DNA from: Rhodothermaceae bacterium bin80
GTDB taxonomy: Bacteria > Bacteroidota > Rhodothermia > Rhodothermales > Bin80
Reading direction: 5' to 3'
Length of the DNA stretch: 32,338 nt
Assembly: GCA_002238805.1 (NCBI GenBank)
Contig: MPNB01000039.1
Coordinates: 1 to 32,338, forward strand
The position numbers and the translations under genes are program-made. The notes under the pieces were generated by a model, which did not search any database, was not told the origin of the DNA, and worked only from the letters and a program-made list of their open reading frames with translations. How positions within the stretch are numbered: position 1 is the stretch's first letter; every line of letters begins with the position of its first letter. Shown one piece after another: positions 17,325 to 27,022 of the stretch.

Positions 17325-18734
17325 TCAGGCGGCTGCTTCCCGGAAAAGCTCTTCAGTGTATTGTCTGGCAACGCGCCAAATGTCTCCTGCTCCCATGAAC
17401 AGTACTACGTCGCCCGGTTCACCCAAGTCGCGCAAAACAGGCAGTATATTTTTCTTCTTCGCGTAGCGGGCATCACGATGCCCACGGGTTGTGGCCAAGT
17501 CTGCAATCAATGTGCCAGTCACTCCGGCGATTGGTTTTTCGCGAGCGGGATAAATTTCTGTCACGATCACCACGTCCGCGTTGAAGAATGCACGCGCGAA
17601 CTCCTCCTTGAAATCGTTTGTCCGCGAGTACAAGTGCGGCTGAAAAATCGCCACAATCCGTCGATCAGGATAACCTTCATTTGCAGCATTTAGTGTAGCA
17701 GTTATCTCGGTCGGATGATGAGCGTAGTCGTCAATCACCAGGATATCGTGCGCCTCACCCAATAACTGAAAACGTCTGTACACGCCGGCGAAACGCTCAA
17801 GGCCCGCTTTGATACGACTAAAATCAATCTCCAGCTCTACCCCTACAGCAACTGCAGCTAAAGCATTGCGTACGTTGTGCAGTCCGAGGGCCCGAAGGGT
17901 AATGGATCCCTGTCGACTGCCAAATACAACCACATCAAACTGCATGGCCATACCTTGCTGCACAATCCCTTCGGCCCGCACCATGGCCTGCCGTGCTGTA
18001 CCGTAAGTCACCACCCTGCGGTCAATGTCGCCAATGATAGCCTGTACGCCAGGATCATCTAGACAAACAATCGCAGCCCCGAAAAAGGGCACACTGGCTG
18101 CAAACGTCGTAAAGGCTCGGTAAACTTCTTTCAGGTTTCCGTAGATGTCCAGATGATCCGACTCAATAGTAGTAATGACCGCCAGAGCGGGGGTTAATCG
18201 CAAAAAGGCACGATCATACTCATCTGCCTCAATCACAATAATGTCACCGTCACCACTGACCGCGTTGGTGTTTAATTCGGCTACCTTGCCCCCAACAATA
18301 ATCGTGGGATCAAATCCGCCTTCTGCTACAACACGGCCAACCATACTGGTAGTCGTGGTTTTTCCGTGCGTGCCCGCGACCCCCACGCCATACTTCATGC
18401 GCATGAGCTCTCCGAGCATTTCCGACCGGGAGATTAACGGAATGCGGGCGGCAGCTGCAGCTTGCGTTTCGGGGTTCTCACTCACATCCACCGCGGACGA
18501 GTAGACGACCACACACGCACCTTCTCCCTGTTTCCGGTCATGACCTTCATACACTGTCGCTCCGTCGGCAACGAGCTTATCCGTTAGTTCACTGAGGCAC
18601 AAATCTGAACCCGTTACCCGGTATCCTCGGGACAAAAGTACTGTGGCAATCGAGCTCATCCCGATCCCCCCAATGCCCACCATGTGTACATGACGGATAC
18701 GTCCAAGCATGGGTTGTCTTCGCTCAGATTTCAT
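17325..18734 (-). CDS. murC: UDP-N-acetylmuramate--L-alanine ligase
   Basis: Adds L-Ala to UDP-MurNAc, the first amino acid of the peptidoglycan stem; cytoplasmic. About 469 aa from ATG 18734. The N-terminal Rossmann motif HMVGIGGIGMSSIA (17-30) is typical of MurC, the ATP-binding loop GTHGKTT is at 121-127, and EADEYDRAFL and DDYAHHPTEI are later Mur-ligase signatures. The preferred ATG overlaps the murG stop as ATGA; an in-frame ATG at 18749 would add five residues. Ends one base before the ftsQ start. Confidence 0.97.
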   Translation of the reverse strand: MKSERRQPMLGRIRHVHMVGIGGIGMSSIATVLLSRGYRVTGSDLCLSELTDKLVADGATVYEGHDRKQGEGACVVVYSSAVDVSENPETQAAAAARIPLISRSEMLGELMRMKYGVGVAGTHGKTTTTSMVGRVVAEGGFDPTIIVGGKVAELNTNAVSGDGDIIVIEADEYDRAFLRLTPALAVITTIESDHLDIYGNLKEVYRAFTTFAASVPFFGAAIVCLDDPGVQAIIGDIDRRVVTYGTARQAMVRAEGIVQQGMAMQFDVVVFGSRQGSITLRALGLHNVRNALAAVAVGVELEIDFSRIKAGLERFAGVYRRFQLLGEAHDILVIDDYAHHPTEITATLNAANEGYPDRRIVAIFQPHLYSRTNDFKEEFARAFFNADVVIVTEIYPAREKPIAGVTGTLIADLATTRGHRDARYAKKKNILPVLRDLGEPGDVVLFMGAGDIWRVARQYTEELFREAAA

Positions 18735-19834
18735 GCCTGTCCCTCCCATCCAACGAGTGCCAGAACATCCTTTGCGATGGTCATGGCAGCTTCAGGTTTA
18801 GCAGCTTTTCGTGCTTCAGCTGCCATTTTATGTCTTTGCTCGGGATTAGCCAAGAGTTCGGGTACCCGTGTGACCAGTGCACTCAATAGCTCCTCCTCCG
18901 GCATATGTATTGCCGCACCTATTCGCTCCATGCTGCGAGCGTTCTTTGTCTGATGATCCTCAGCGACATGTATTGACGGTACGAGGATAGCAGGGGTAGA
19001 GGTGCACAAAAGCTCACTGCATGTAAGAGCACCTGCCCGTGCCAAAACCAGGTCGCAGGCCGCATATGCCAGATCCATTCGATCCACGTACTGCATGACT
19101 CTGAGCCTCGGACGTTCTTTTTTTCGCATCCGGTTGTAGTAAAGTCGTCCGGTTTGCCAGATGATGTGAATATCCGGATCCGAGAGAATTTTATCCACAA
19201 CCTGGCCCATTGCCTCATTGATGGCCTGGCTGCCCAGCGAACCTCCGAATACGAACAACACTTTCGCATTTTTGGGCAACTTGAGCGCCTCCCGGCCAGC
19301 TTCATGTGCGGTGGCAGTTAATTCCCGTCGCACGGGATTACCGCTGACTCGACAGCGGCCTTCTGGGAACCAGCTCTCGGCCTCTTTGAAAGCGATGTGA
19401 ATCTGTGCTGCCCTACGCCCGAGAATTCGATTTGTCACACCTGCATATGCATTCTGCTCCTGAGCAACAGTTGGCCGTCCACGCATGCTGGCAGCCCACA
19501 ATACCGGTCCCGATACATACCCACCGGTTCCAACCGCGACATCGGCATCAAAATCATTCACCAACTGGTAGCTCTGCCACAGCCCCGCAGCCAACTTTAA
19601 CGGCAAATTTATATTGCGAAGTGGCTGTTTGCGATGAAATCCGCTGATCGTGATTGGATGGATTTCAAATCCCGCCTCCGGTACAGCGCGCCATTCCAGA
19701 TGATCACGTGTCCCTGCAAACGCAATTGCACTCGTCGGTGCAAGCGAACGTATTGCCTGAGCGATAGCTATCGCAGGATAAACGTGACCGCCCGTGCCGC
19801 CACCAGCAAATAATATGCGTGGAGTTCTCATCAT
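18731..19834 (-). CDS. murG: UDP-GlcNAc:lipid I GlcNAc transferase
   Basis: Transfers GlcNAc onto lipid I to make lipid II on the inner leaflet of the cytoplasmic membrane. 367 aa, a GT-B fold enzyme of family GT28. The acceptor-side G-loop GGGTGGHVYPA is at 11-21. The UDP-binding C-terminal half shows FVFGGSLGSQAINEA, the LVLARAGALTCSELL block and the VPSIHVAEDHQTKNA block expected for MurG. The gene is intact. ATG 19834 overlaps the ftsW stop (ATGA), and its own TGA overlaps the murC start the same way, so translation of ftsW, murG and murC is probably coupled. Confidence 0.97.
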   Translation of the reverse strand: MMRTPRILFAGGGTGGHVYPAIAIAQAIRSLAPTSAIAFAGTRDHLEWRAVPEAGFEIHPITISGFHRKQPLRNINLPLKLAAGLWQSYQLVNDFDADVAVGTGGYVSGPVLWAASMRGRPTVAQEQNAYAGVTNRILGRRAAQIHIAFKEAESWFPEGRCRVSGNPVRRELTATAHEAGREALKLPKNAKVLFVFGGSLGSQAINEAMGQVVDKILSDPDIHIIWQTGRLYYNRMRKKERPRLRVMQYVDRMDLAYAACDLVLARAGALTCSELLCTSTPAILVPSIHVAEDHQTKNARSMERIGAAIHMPEEELLSALVTRVPELLANPEQRHKMAAEARKAAKPEAAMTIAKDVLALVGWEGQA

Positions 19835-20985
19835 CGCTCTATCTGTCGCGAAATATTCAACAGAATCCCCAGAAGAATGCCTGCCGAAATCATTGATGTA
19901 CCACCATAGGAAACCAGTGGAAGGGGAAGGCCTGTAACCGGCAGTAACCCCACAGCTACACCCGTATGTACAAAACCATACAGTGTAAGGATCGTCGTAC
20001 AGCCGATGGCAACAAAGAGCCCAAGTGGATCCGTTGCATGCCGAGCAATGCGCAAAAACCCTCGAAAAAGCAGAGTCACGAACAATGCCAGGAGCGCAAG
20101 CCCCCCCAGCAGTCCATATTCCTCGGTGATGATAGCGAAAATAAAGTCGTTGTACGGAGCGGGGAGAAAATCTCGTTGCATACTCTTGCCGGGGCCACGA
20201 CCGGTTAATCCTCCCATGGCAAGCGCAATGTGTGCCTGCCGGGCCTGATATCCTTCAGCTTGTACACTGAAAGTCTCTACCTCTTCCGAGTTCGGGAAAA
20301 TCTTGACACCGAGATACGACTCCAGCCGCTGCGCCCGGTTTGGCGAGCTAAGCAACATCAGAGCCGCACAGATAACAGCAAAAAACACCACACTACCAAT
20401 GTAGCGCAGACTAAAACGACCCACATATGCCATGAGCATCACCGAAACCAACACGAGGAATGCTGTCGACACGTCCTCAAGACCGATCAAACCGACCGTA
20501 GCAAATATCCACAATGACAGCGGCAGAAATGTCCGTATGAAGCTCTGAATGTATTCTTGTTTGCGCACCAGCAGTACGGCTATGTAAAGGATAAGTGAGA
20601 TTTTGGCCAAGTCTGAGGGCTGCACACTTAGCATGCCAACCTGGAATGCGCGTGTGGCACCTCCATACGTCACTCCAAATATCCGTACGAGCACCAATAA
20701 TAGCAGTGAGCCGATCAAGAACAACCTGGACCAGCGCGCCAGATGGTGGTAATCCACCATGCTGAACACAGCTAACGTCACCAGTGCAAGCCCTACGCGC
20801 AACGTATGGCGCACAAGAAACAGTTCGGTATCCCCACCCGCCTTGACCTCAGCCAGGAAAGCAATGGCACTGTACACGGCCATTACCCCAACTGCAGACA
20901 GTACGAGCGCTATCCACAGGATATACTTGTCCAGGGGACGCTGATCCCGCATGTGCCGGGGAAATATTTTGAGGGGACTGATCAT
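19831..20985 (-). CDS. ftsW: Septal peptidoglycan glycosyltransferase FtsW (SEDS)
   Basis: Polytopic SEDS polymerase that works with FtsI to build septal glycan from lipid II. 384 aa with about ten hydrophobic segments (for example YILWIALVLSAVGVMAVYSAIAF and LFLIGSLLLLVLVRIFG). The C-terminal SEDS signature PVTGLPLPLVSYGG is at 349-362. The location between murD and murG favours FtsW over the elongation homologue RodA. Start ATG 20985 lies three bases after the murD stop. Confidence 0.95.
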   Translation of the reverse strand: MISPLKIFPRHMRDQRPLDKYILWIALVLSAVGVMAVYSAIAFLAEVKAGGDTELFLVRHTLRVGLALVTLAVFSMVDYHHLARWSRLFLIGSLLLLVLVRIFGVTYGGATRAFQVGMLSVQPSDLAKISLILYIAVLLVRKQEYIQSFIRTFLPLSLWIFATVGLIGLEDVSTAFLVLVSVMLMAYVGRFSLRYIGSVVFFAVICAALMLLSSPNRAQRLESYLGVKIFPNSEEVETFSVQAEGYQARQAHIALAMGGLTGRGPGKSMQRDFLPAPYNDFIFAIITEEYGLLGGLALLALFVTLLFRGFLRIARHATDPLGLFVAIGCTTILTLYGFVHTGVAVGLLPVTGLPLPLVSYGGTSMISAGILLGILLNISRQIER

Positions 20986-20988
20986 GCG

Positions 20989-22344
20989 TCAGAAACTCTC
21001 TACAATGCTTTTAAATCTCATGCCTCGTTCTTCGTAATTACTGAACAGGTCGAAGGAAGCACATGCCGGACTCAGGAGCACTACATCACCGGCTTTGGCA
21101 CAATCGCGTGCCGCCTGCGCCGCTTCGTCCAGCGTTTCCACGGTCATTGCATGTTTGCTGCACGGCCCAAGCTCCTTCATGACCTTGGGCGCACTTTCGC
21201 CAAATGCAATCAAGGCCTGTACTTTGCTGGTGATGAGTGGTTTGAGAATTTCGTAGTCGTTTCCCTTATCCCGACCACCGACAAGCAAAACGATTGGCGC
21301 TTTGAAGCTGTGCAGAGCATACCAGAGCGAATTCACGTTGGTAGCTTTGGAATCATTCACATAGGTGACTCCCTCGACCCGGCGTACTATTTCCAGCCGA
21401 TGATCCACACCGGCGAATCCTCGCAGGCTTTCCCGCAGCACCTCGTCTGAAAGTCCGACAGCCTGACCTGCGAGGGCGGCTGCCAATGAATTGCCAACAT
21501 TGTGCGGTCCGGGTATTCCCAGCTCCTCCGTCCGCAGAAGTGTTCTTTCCTGCAGTCTGATCATGCCCTCAACTGCACTGGCCCCGTTTGATAGATGAAC
21601 CTGTCTGCTGAAGGGCAGCCCTCGAACTTCAGAGGTTGTCACAAAATGCTCTACACGCTCACGCACGAGTGTATCGTCATAATTGTAAACCACCACATCT
21701 CCGGCCGACTGGTTTTCGTAAATGCGCAGTTTGCTTTCGGCATAACGCTCGAAGCTGCCGCCATACCGATCCAGGTGATCGGGCGTAATGTTCAACACCA
21801 CGCTCACGCTTGGGCAAAACGTATCAATATGATCCAGTTGAAAACTTGACACTTCTAATACCACGACGGTATCTCGCCGTAACTCTTTTAGATGATCTGA
21901 GAGCGGAGTACCAACGTTGCCTGCAACAATCACCTGCCGATTCGCTGTCTTCATCATGTGACCAATGAGCGAGGTTGTTGTCGTTTTCCCATTGGTCCCG
22001 GTGATGGCGACCACTTGTCCTTTGGCGTACCAGGATGCAATTTCCAGCTCTGAGTATACCGGGATTCCCAAGGTCAATGCTCTCCGAACCGGCGACGCTG
22101 TACTTGGCACACCCGGGCTCACAACCAGAAAGTCCGCTGATAATGTAGCCTTTGTATGTCCGTTGGTTTCCACGATGACGCCATGCTCTTCGCACCAGAC
22201 CATGGTTGCATGATCTATCGGCCCGCTGTCTGAGAGCATTACGCGGGCACCGGCCCGCACCAAAAATTTGGTCACCGCCCACCCGCTTCGGGCTGCTCCC
22301 AAAACGGTTACTCGTTTACCCTTGATTGTTCGCTCGTGCATCAT
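20989..22344 (-). CDS. murD: UDP-N-acetylmuramoylalanine--D-glutamate ligase
   Basis: Adds D-Glu to UDP-MurNAc-L-Ala. 451 aa, cytoplasmic. The N-terminal UDP-binding domain has VLGAARSGWAVTKFL; the ATPase loop GTNGKTTTTSLIG starts at 116; later Mur-ligase landmarks are NITPDHLDRYGG, FAGVDHRLE, YVNDSKATN, and VLLSPACASFD near the C-terminus. The DSKATN motif is characteristic of MurD. ATG 22344 overlaps the mraY stop (ATGA). No anomalies seen. Confidence 0.97.
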   Translation of the reverse strand: MMHERTIKGKRVTVLGAARSGWAVTKFLVRAGARVMLSDSGPIDHATMVWCEEHGVIVETNGHTKATLSADFLVVSPGVPSTASPVRRALTLGIPVYSELEIASWYAKGQVVAITGTNGKTTTTSLIGHMMKTANRQVIVAGNVGTPLSDHLKELRRDTVVVLEVSSFQLDHIDTFCPSVSVVLNITPDHLDRYGGSFERYAESKLRIYENQSAGDVVVYNYDDTLVRERVEHFVTTSEVRGLPFSRQVHLSNGASAVEGMIRLQERTLLRTEELGIPGPHNVGNSLAAALAGQAVGLSDEVLRESLRGFAGVDHRLEIVRRVEGVTYVNDSKATNVNSLWYALHSFKAPIVLLVGGRDKGNDYEILKPLITSKVQALIAFGESAPKVMKELGPCSKHAMTVETLDEAAQAARDCAKAGDVVLLSPACASFDLFSNYEERGMRFKSIVESF

Positions 22345-23501
22345 CGGATTCGGAGAGAAAGCACAGTAGCCAGTACCGTGACCACGGTTACCAACCAGAA
22401 ACGGGTGACAATCTTGGCCTCATGCACCCCCTGTCCCTCATAGTGATGGTGCAAGGGAGCCATAAGAAATATTCGCTGACCCTTACCTGTCTTTCGGCGG
22501 GTATAGCGGAAATAGGTGGTCTGCATAATGACCGATACCGTCTCCATGAAGAAGACCGCACACAAAAGCGGCAACAACAACTCCTTCTTAACCATTAGGG
22601 CCAGCACCGCGATTGCTGCTCCCAGAGCAAGCGATCCGGTATCTCCCATAAAGACCGTTGCCGGGTAACTGTTAAACCACAAAAATCCCAGACATGCAGT
22701 GACCATGGCAGATGCGAATACGGTCAACTCGCCTGCACCACTCAAGTGCGTCACACCCAGGTACGAGGAAAAACCTGCATGTCCGGCTACGTAACACAAT
22801 GCAACCAATCCCAGCGCCACGATTGCAGTGACACCAGCTGCAAGTCCATCTAAGCCATCCGTCAGATTGACTGCATTTGAGGTCGCGGTGATCACCAGAA
22901 CGCTCATCGGAATGAACAGAATCCACCCTAGGTCAGCTCCTTCCAGAAACAGATTCCCCAACACGTTATAGTCGAAATGCCAATCGCGCAAGAACGGCAG
23001 TTCTGTCATAGCGCGTGTATCTGCAAATTGTGGATGGAAGTACATCACGCTTCCTATAAGTAGCCCAAGCCCTGCCTGTCCAGTTATTTTCATGCGTGGA
23101 GCCAGACCTGCTTTATCCTTGCGAACCGTTTTCACATAATCGTCTACAAACCCGAATGCACCCATCCAGAGGATGGCAATCACGATAAGCCAGACATAGA
23201 TCTCACGCAGATCCCCCCACAACAGTGTCGAAATCACGATTGCGCTGATAATGATCAGCCCTCCCATCGTTGGTGTTCCGTTCTTATGCGAGTGATCCAC
23301 GAGGTTGGCGTTCAATCCCGTGCGTACCTCTTCGCCAAGCTGTTTGCGTTTAAGCCAGTCTATCACGCGCGGTCCGATCACCATAGCTATGATGAACGTG
23401 GTAATAGCTGCGAGCGTTGCCCGCACAGTGATGAACTCGACCACCTGCAATCCCGGTGGGCTGAACGACGTTTCCAGCCACTGTAGCACGAAGTAGAGCA
23501 T
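22341..23501 (-). CDS. mraY: Phospho-MurNAc-pentapeptide transferase
   Basis: Integral membrane enzyme making lipid I from UDP-MurNAc-pentapeptide and undecaprenyl phosphate. 386 aa with about ten transmembrane helices. Family landmarks in order: HSHKNGTPTMGGLIII, the Mg-site acidic FVDDYVK, NLTDGLDGLAAG, FMGDTGSLALG, and the histidine motif HHH at about 351-353 in PLHHHYEGQG. Its substrate pentapeptide requires MurF, which is not encoded next to it, so that step must come from elsewhere in the genome. It begins four bases after murE. Confidence 0.98.
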   Translation of the reverse strand: MLYFVLQWLETSFSPPGLQVVEFITVRATLAAITTFIIAMVIGPRVIDWLKRKQLGEEVRTGLNANLVDHSHKNGTPTMGGLIIISAIVISTLLWGDLREIYVWLIVIAILWMGAFGFVDDYVKTVRKDKAGLAPRMKITGQAGLGLLIGSVMYFHPQFADTRAMTELPFLRDWHFDYNVLGNLFLEGADLGWILFIPMSVLVITATSNAVNLTDGLDGLAAGVTAIVALGLVALCYVAGHAGFSSYLGVTHLSGAGELTVFASAMVTACLGFLWFNSYPATVFMGDTGSLALGAAIAVLALMVKKELLLPLLCAVFFMETVSVIMQTTYFRYTRRKTGKGQRIFLMAPLHHHYEGQGVHEAKIVTRFWLVTVVTVLATVLSLRIR

Positions 23502-23505
23502 AGCT

Positions 23506-24978
23506 TCAGCCGACTGGTTGTGGATTACGTGGAGTAAAAGCCTCCAGGATCAGATTTTGGTCTCTCATCCTGATCTGGACGCCCTTTTCGATCTGTACTG
23601 ACTCATGACCTTTACCGGCAATGAGCACTAGATCCCCTGCCTTGCATGTTTGCGCGACATAGCGTATTGCTTCGGGCCTGGAAGGAATCACCCGTACCTG
23701 ATCTGGGTGCAGCATACCGGAGAGAATAGCCTCAGCTATTGCCTCCGGGGATTCATCCCGTGGATTATCATTTGTGACGACAACCCGATCTGCCAGCTGT
23801 TCGGCAACGGCTCCCATCAGGGGGCGCTTGACCTGATCCCGATTGCCCCCGCATCCGAATACACACCACAAACGGGCATGTCTTTCACGAGTACGCCTGA
23901 TCGCCTGCAGAGCTTGTTCCAGGGCATCGGGTGTGTGTGCAAAATCAATCACAACACGCGTACCATCATCACACAGATACTGCTCAAACCGGCCAGCAAC
24001 CGGATGTGCTTCTGCCAGCGCTTCAATGACATCTGCTCCGGGTAACCCGGTGGCCCGGGCTGCACCATACGCGGCAGCCAGATTGTAAGCATTAAAGTGA
24101 CCTGTCAAACGAAATGTGCTGGTTTGGCCGTCCAGACGTAGCCTGAGTCCGCTCGGAGTATCCTGTACGACACTGAATTGAATATCTGAATCCGGGTCCT
24201 GGCCGAATGAGCAACGAGCAGCCCGTGTACTCTGAATCATACGCTCGCCCGCGGCATCGTCCTGATTGTATATCGCCACAGCGCTGGAGTCCAGACCGTC
24301 AAATAGTCGTTTCTTCGCGGCTAAATACCGCTCCATAGTTCCATGGTAATCCAGATGGTCGTGCATCAGATTGGTGAACACACCGACCGAAAAGTCCAGT
24401 GTGGCTGTGCGGCACTGGTCCAGGGCGTGTGATGAAACCTCAATCACGCATGCCTTGCAGCCGGAATCCACCATTTGTGCCAGCATCGGCTGAAGATCGG
24501 TAGCGTCAGGCGTCGTGAGTGTCGACGTATACGTGGCCTGTCCGGTTAAGCAGGTTACAGTCCCTACCAGGCCGGTGGGCGTACCAGTGTGCTCCAGTAC
24601 ATGCCGTATAAGCGTGCTCGTAGTTGTTTTTCCATTTGTACCAGTTACTCCTGTCAGTTGCAGAGAACGGGCTGGGTCTCCATAAAACGCCGACGCAATC
24701 ACAGCAGCAGCCTTTCGTGTATCACGCACCTGCACAGCGTTGGAGACTTCATCCGGTGCATCTTCACAAACGATGATCCGGGCACCTGCCTCGAGTGCGT
24801 GCTGGATATAAGTATGTCCGTCAACCTGATGTCCCCGGACAGCTACAAAGACGTATCCTGGCTGCACTTTGCGGCTATCCTGAGTAACCCCCGTCACAGC
24901 TATTCCCGGCATATGTGCAGTAGCGTCGGCAGAAAGCCCTGCGCTGGTCAATCGGATATGTAGGTCAGACCAGTTCAT
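23506..24978 (-). CDS. murE: UDP-MurNAc-tripeptide synthetase, meso-DAP adding
   Basis: Adds the third residue of the stem peptide. 490 aa, cytoplasmic. ATPase loop GTNGKTT is at 113-119; THTPDALEQAL-like (FAHTPDALEQAL) and CVFGCGGNRD blocks are present. The substrate-selecting motif DNPR is at 404-407 (DNPRDE), which in characterised MurE enzymes marks meso-diaminopimelate specificity rather than lysine. So the cell wall is probably A1-gamma, consistent with a Gram-negative. Starts one base after ftsI and ends four bases before mraY. Confidence 0.97.
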   Translation of the reverse strand: MNWSDLHIRLTSAGLSADATAHMPGIAVTGVTQDSRKVQPGYVFVAVRGHQVDGHTYIQHALEAGARIIVCEDAPDEVSNAVQVRDTRKAAAVIASAFYGDPARSLQLTGVTGTNGKTTTSTLIRHVLEHTGTPTGLVGTVTCLTGQATYTSTLTTPDATDLQPMLAQMVDSGCKACVIEVSSHALDQCRTATLDFSVGVFTNLMHDHLDYHGTMERYLAAKKRLFDGLDSSAVAIYNQDDAAGERMIQSTRAARCSFGQDPDSDIQFSVVQDTPSGLRLRLDGQTSTFRLTGHFNAYNLAAAYGAARATGLPGADVIEALAEAHPVAGRFEQYLCDDGTRVVIDFAHTPDALEQALQAIRRTRERHARLWCVFGCGGNRDQVKRPLMGAVAEQLADRVVVTNDNPRDESPEAIAEAILSGMLHPDQVRVIPSRPEAIRYVAQTCKAGDLVLIAGKGHESVQIEKGVQIRMRDQNLILEAFTPRNPQPVG

Positions 24979-24979
24979 T

Positions 24980-27022
24980 CTATTGCAACCGGAGTATCAC
25001 CTTTGTATCAACCAGAGCTCCTGGCTCTGGAGATTGCTCTACCACGCGTCCCTGTCCGTTCAACTGCACACGAAATCCATTTGCAGCCAAGAGGAACCAT
25101 GCAGCTCTTGCATCCAGGCCAATCACATCGGGCATAACCTCCGACGTGTGGGCCAATGGAGTCGAGTGCACCGGTGCGTCGCCCCCCGTACGTGCGACCC
25201 GCGAACGTTCGGATACCAAGCGTGTGCCTGCGGGCGAGCGCTCCGAGGCTTCGTCTTGCTGCGCCCATGCCTGCCGCACCAGTTTTTCGAGCAGGGGGGG
25301 GGAATCGGGGGTGGGAGGTGGAGGAGTTGGGGCTGAAAATGTTGCGATCCAGCGCTCGGCTATCCGTCTGAATATGGGTGCAGCCACCTCTCCACCATAA
25401 ATACTGGTCCGGGGCTCATCCAGAACCACAATCATTGCCACCTGTGGATCCTCCGCCGGATAAAATCCGACGAATGTTGCCCTATAACCTCTACCGTAAC
25501 GTCCGCGGACCACTTTGCGTGCGGTTCCCGTCTTTCCGGCAATGGTGAATTCTTCTGTTTGCGCTTTTCGTGCGGTTCCTTCTCGAACCACATTAATAAA
25601 GGCCGGCAACAATGTTTGCACTGTTTCCGGCTGGAGTACACGCCGAATGGAGTCCATCCTTGCCGCATCATCCGCTGCACGCCACAGCACGTGTCCGGTC
25701 ACGTCACGCCGCTCAGACACGATATATGGTTGACGCAGCAGACCGCCATTGGCCAGAGCAGCGTATGCCATCACCATTTGCAATGGCGTTACATCTACTT
25801 CGTAGCCGATAATGAGTGAAGCTTTCGTAGTCTTGCTCCACCGGTTGGTTCGCTTGAGTAGGCCCGCAACCTCTCCTGGAAGATCAATCCACGTCTTTTG
25901 CCCGAACCCGTAATTGCGTGCATACTTGTACAACTGCTCTGCCGACATTTGTTGTGCTGTAAGCGCCATGCCCACATTGCTGCTTTTCGAGATCACCTCA
26001 CTAAAAGGGATTTCTCCGTGGTTGTGCGTATCGTTCAGCGTGCGCCCATTGAGCACGAGTTTACCGTCGCCAGTATCTACAAGGCGATCCATTGAGGTAA
26101 TTCCTATTTCCAGGGCTGCGGAGGCGCCTATCAGTTTGAAGGCTGACCCTGGCTCCAGCCGGTCAGTTATAGCACTGTTACGCCAGGCATACATCGGGGC
26201 ATTCAGTGGGGCATTCGGATCAAAGGTGGGAACATTGGCAATGGCCAGAATCGCGCCGGTATGAGGATCGACCGCGATTGCGCTTCCGCGATTGGCACGC
26301 GCATTAGCCACACCAGCAGCCAACTCCTCTTCCATGATGGTTTGCCGGATGAGATCAATTGTAAGCACCAGCACTTGTCCGTCTTTGGGCGGGATAACGA
26401 TGCCGTCTGCATCAACCCGGCGGTATCCCCGACGGTCACGAAGGAGCGTGCGCCTCCCCGCCTTTCCCCGCAGGTGTTCATCGTATTCCAGTTCCAGTCC
26501 CGCTCTACCCACACCGTCAACATCAACGTGCCCAAGTACATGGGCTGCAGTTTTACCATAGACATACCGACGCTCGAATCGCTCCTCCAGCACGATTCCG
26601 GGTATATTCCATGAAGCTATTTCTGTGCGCTGCTCCAGGGTCAGGTTGAGCAGTCTTACAAATTGTTTACTTTTTCGGCGATCAATCCGTCTGTGCAGCT
26701 GCGTACTCGACGTTCCGGTCAACTTTGCCAGGCGATGCAGGAAGTCATCTTTCTGTGCTTCGAACCTAGGCGCGGTGGGATCCAGTGCAAGGTCATACCT
26801 CGGCGAGTTTACTGCCAGCGCACGCCCGCTGGCATCTACAATATCTCCCCGTTCGGGGGGCAATAGTTCTTGAGATTGTCTCTGACGCAATCCCGCTTCA
26901 CGCAGGTCTTCACCCCGGTCAATCTGCAACCAGACCAGCTGTCCAACAATAATGAGCGCAAGTACTGTCAGACCTGTCAGTACAACGTACATTCGACTGA
27001 GTATCTGATCTCTGATGTTCAT
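24980..27022 (-). CDS. ftsI: Septal peptidoglycan transpeptidase FtsI (PBP) with PASTA domain
   Basis: Class B penicillin-binding protein crosslinking septal peptidoglycan, partner of FtsW. 680 aa. A short cytoplasmic N-terminus and one transmembrane helix (VVLTGLTVLALIIVGQLVWLQI) anchor it; a dimerisation/pedestal region precedes the transpeptidase. Catalytic motifs: SAFK with Ser293 and Lys296, SSN at 347-349, KTG at 497-499. A proline-rich linker (about 560-577) leads to a single C-terminal PASTA domain at about 625-680 (VMPDVIGLDARAAWFLLAANG). Its linker is encoded across a run of nine C on the coding strand (25294-25302), a slippage-prone tract in front of the PASTA domain. Its ATG overlaps the ftsL stop by ATGA. 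Confidence 0.96.
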   Translation of the reverse strand: MNIRDQILSRMYVVLTGLTVLALIIVGQLVWLQIDRGEDLREAGLRQRQSQELLPPERGDIVDASGRALAVNSPRYDLALDPTAPRFEAQKDDFLHRLAKLTGTSSTQLHRRIDRRKSKQFVRLLNLTLEQRTEIASWNIPGIVLEERFERRYVYGKTAAHVLGHVDVDGVGRAGLELEYDEHLRGKAGRRTLLRDRRGYRRVDADGIVIPPKDGQVLVLTIDLIRQTIMEEELAAGVANARANRGSAIAVDPHTGAILAIANVPTFDPNAPLNAPMYAWRNSAITDRLEPGSAFKLIGASAALEIGITSMDRLVDTGDGKLVLNGRTLNDTHNHGEIPFSEVISKSSNVGMALTAQQMSAEQLYKYARNYGFGQKTWIDLPGEVAGLLKRTNRWSKTTKASLIIGYEVDVTPLQMVMAYAALANGGLLRQPYIVSERRDVTGHVLWRAADDAARMDSIRRVLQPETVQTLLPAFINVVREGTARKAQTEEFTIAGKTGTARKVVRGRYGRGYRATFVGFYPAEDPQVAMIVVLDEPRTSIYGGEVAAPIFRRIAERWIATFSAPTPPPPTPDSPPLLEKLVRQAWAQQDEASERSPAGTRLVSERSRVARTGGDAPVHSTPLAHTSEVMPDVIGLDARAAWFLLAANGFRVQLNGQGRVVEQSPEPGALVDTKVILRLQ
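25294..25302 (-). repeat. C9 homopolymer in the ftsI linker
   Basis: Nine consecutive G on the plus strand (C on the coding strand) span codons near residues 574-577. In the present length the frame continues into the PASTA domain. One extra C would read a different open frame to a stop at 25008; one fewer would stop at 25123. Whether the length varies is unknown. Confidence 0.75.
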
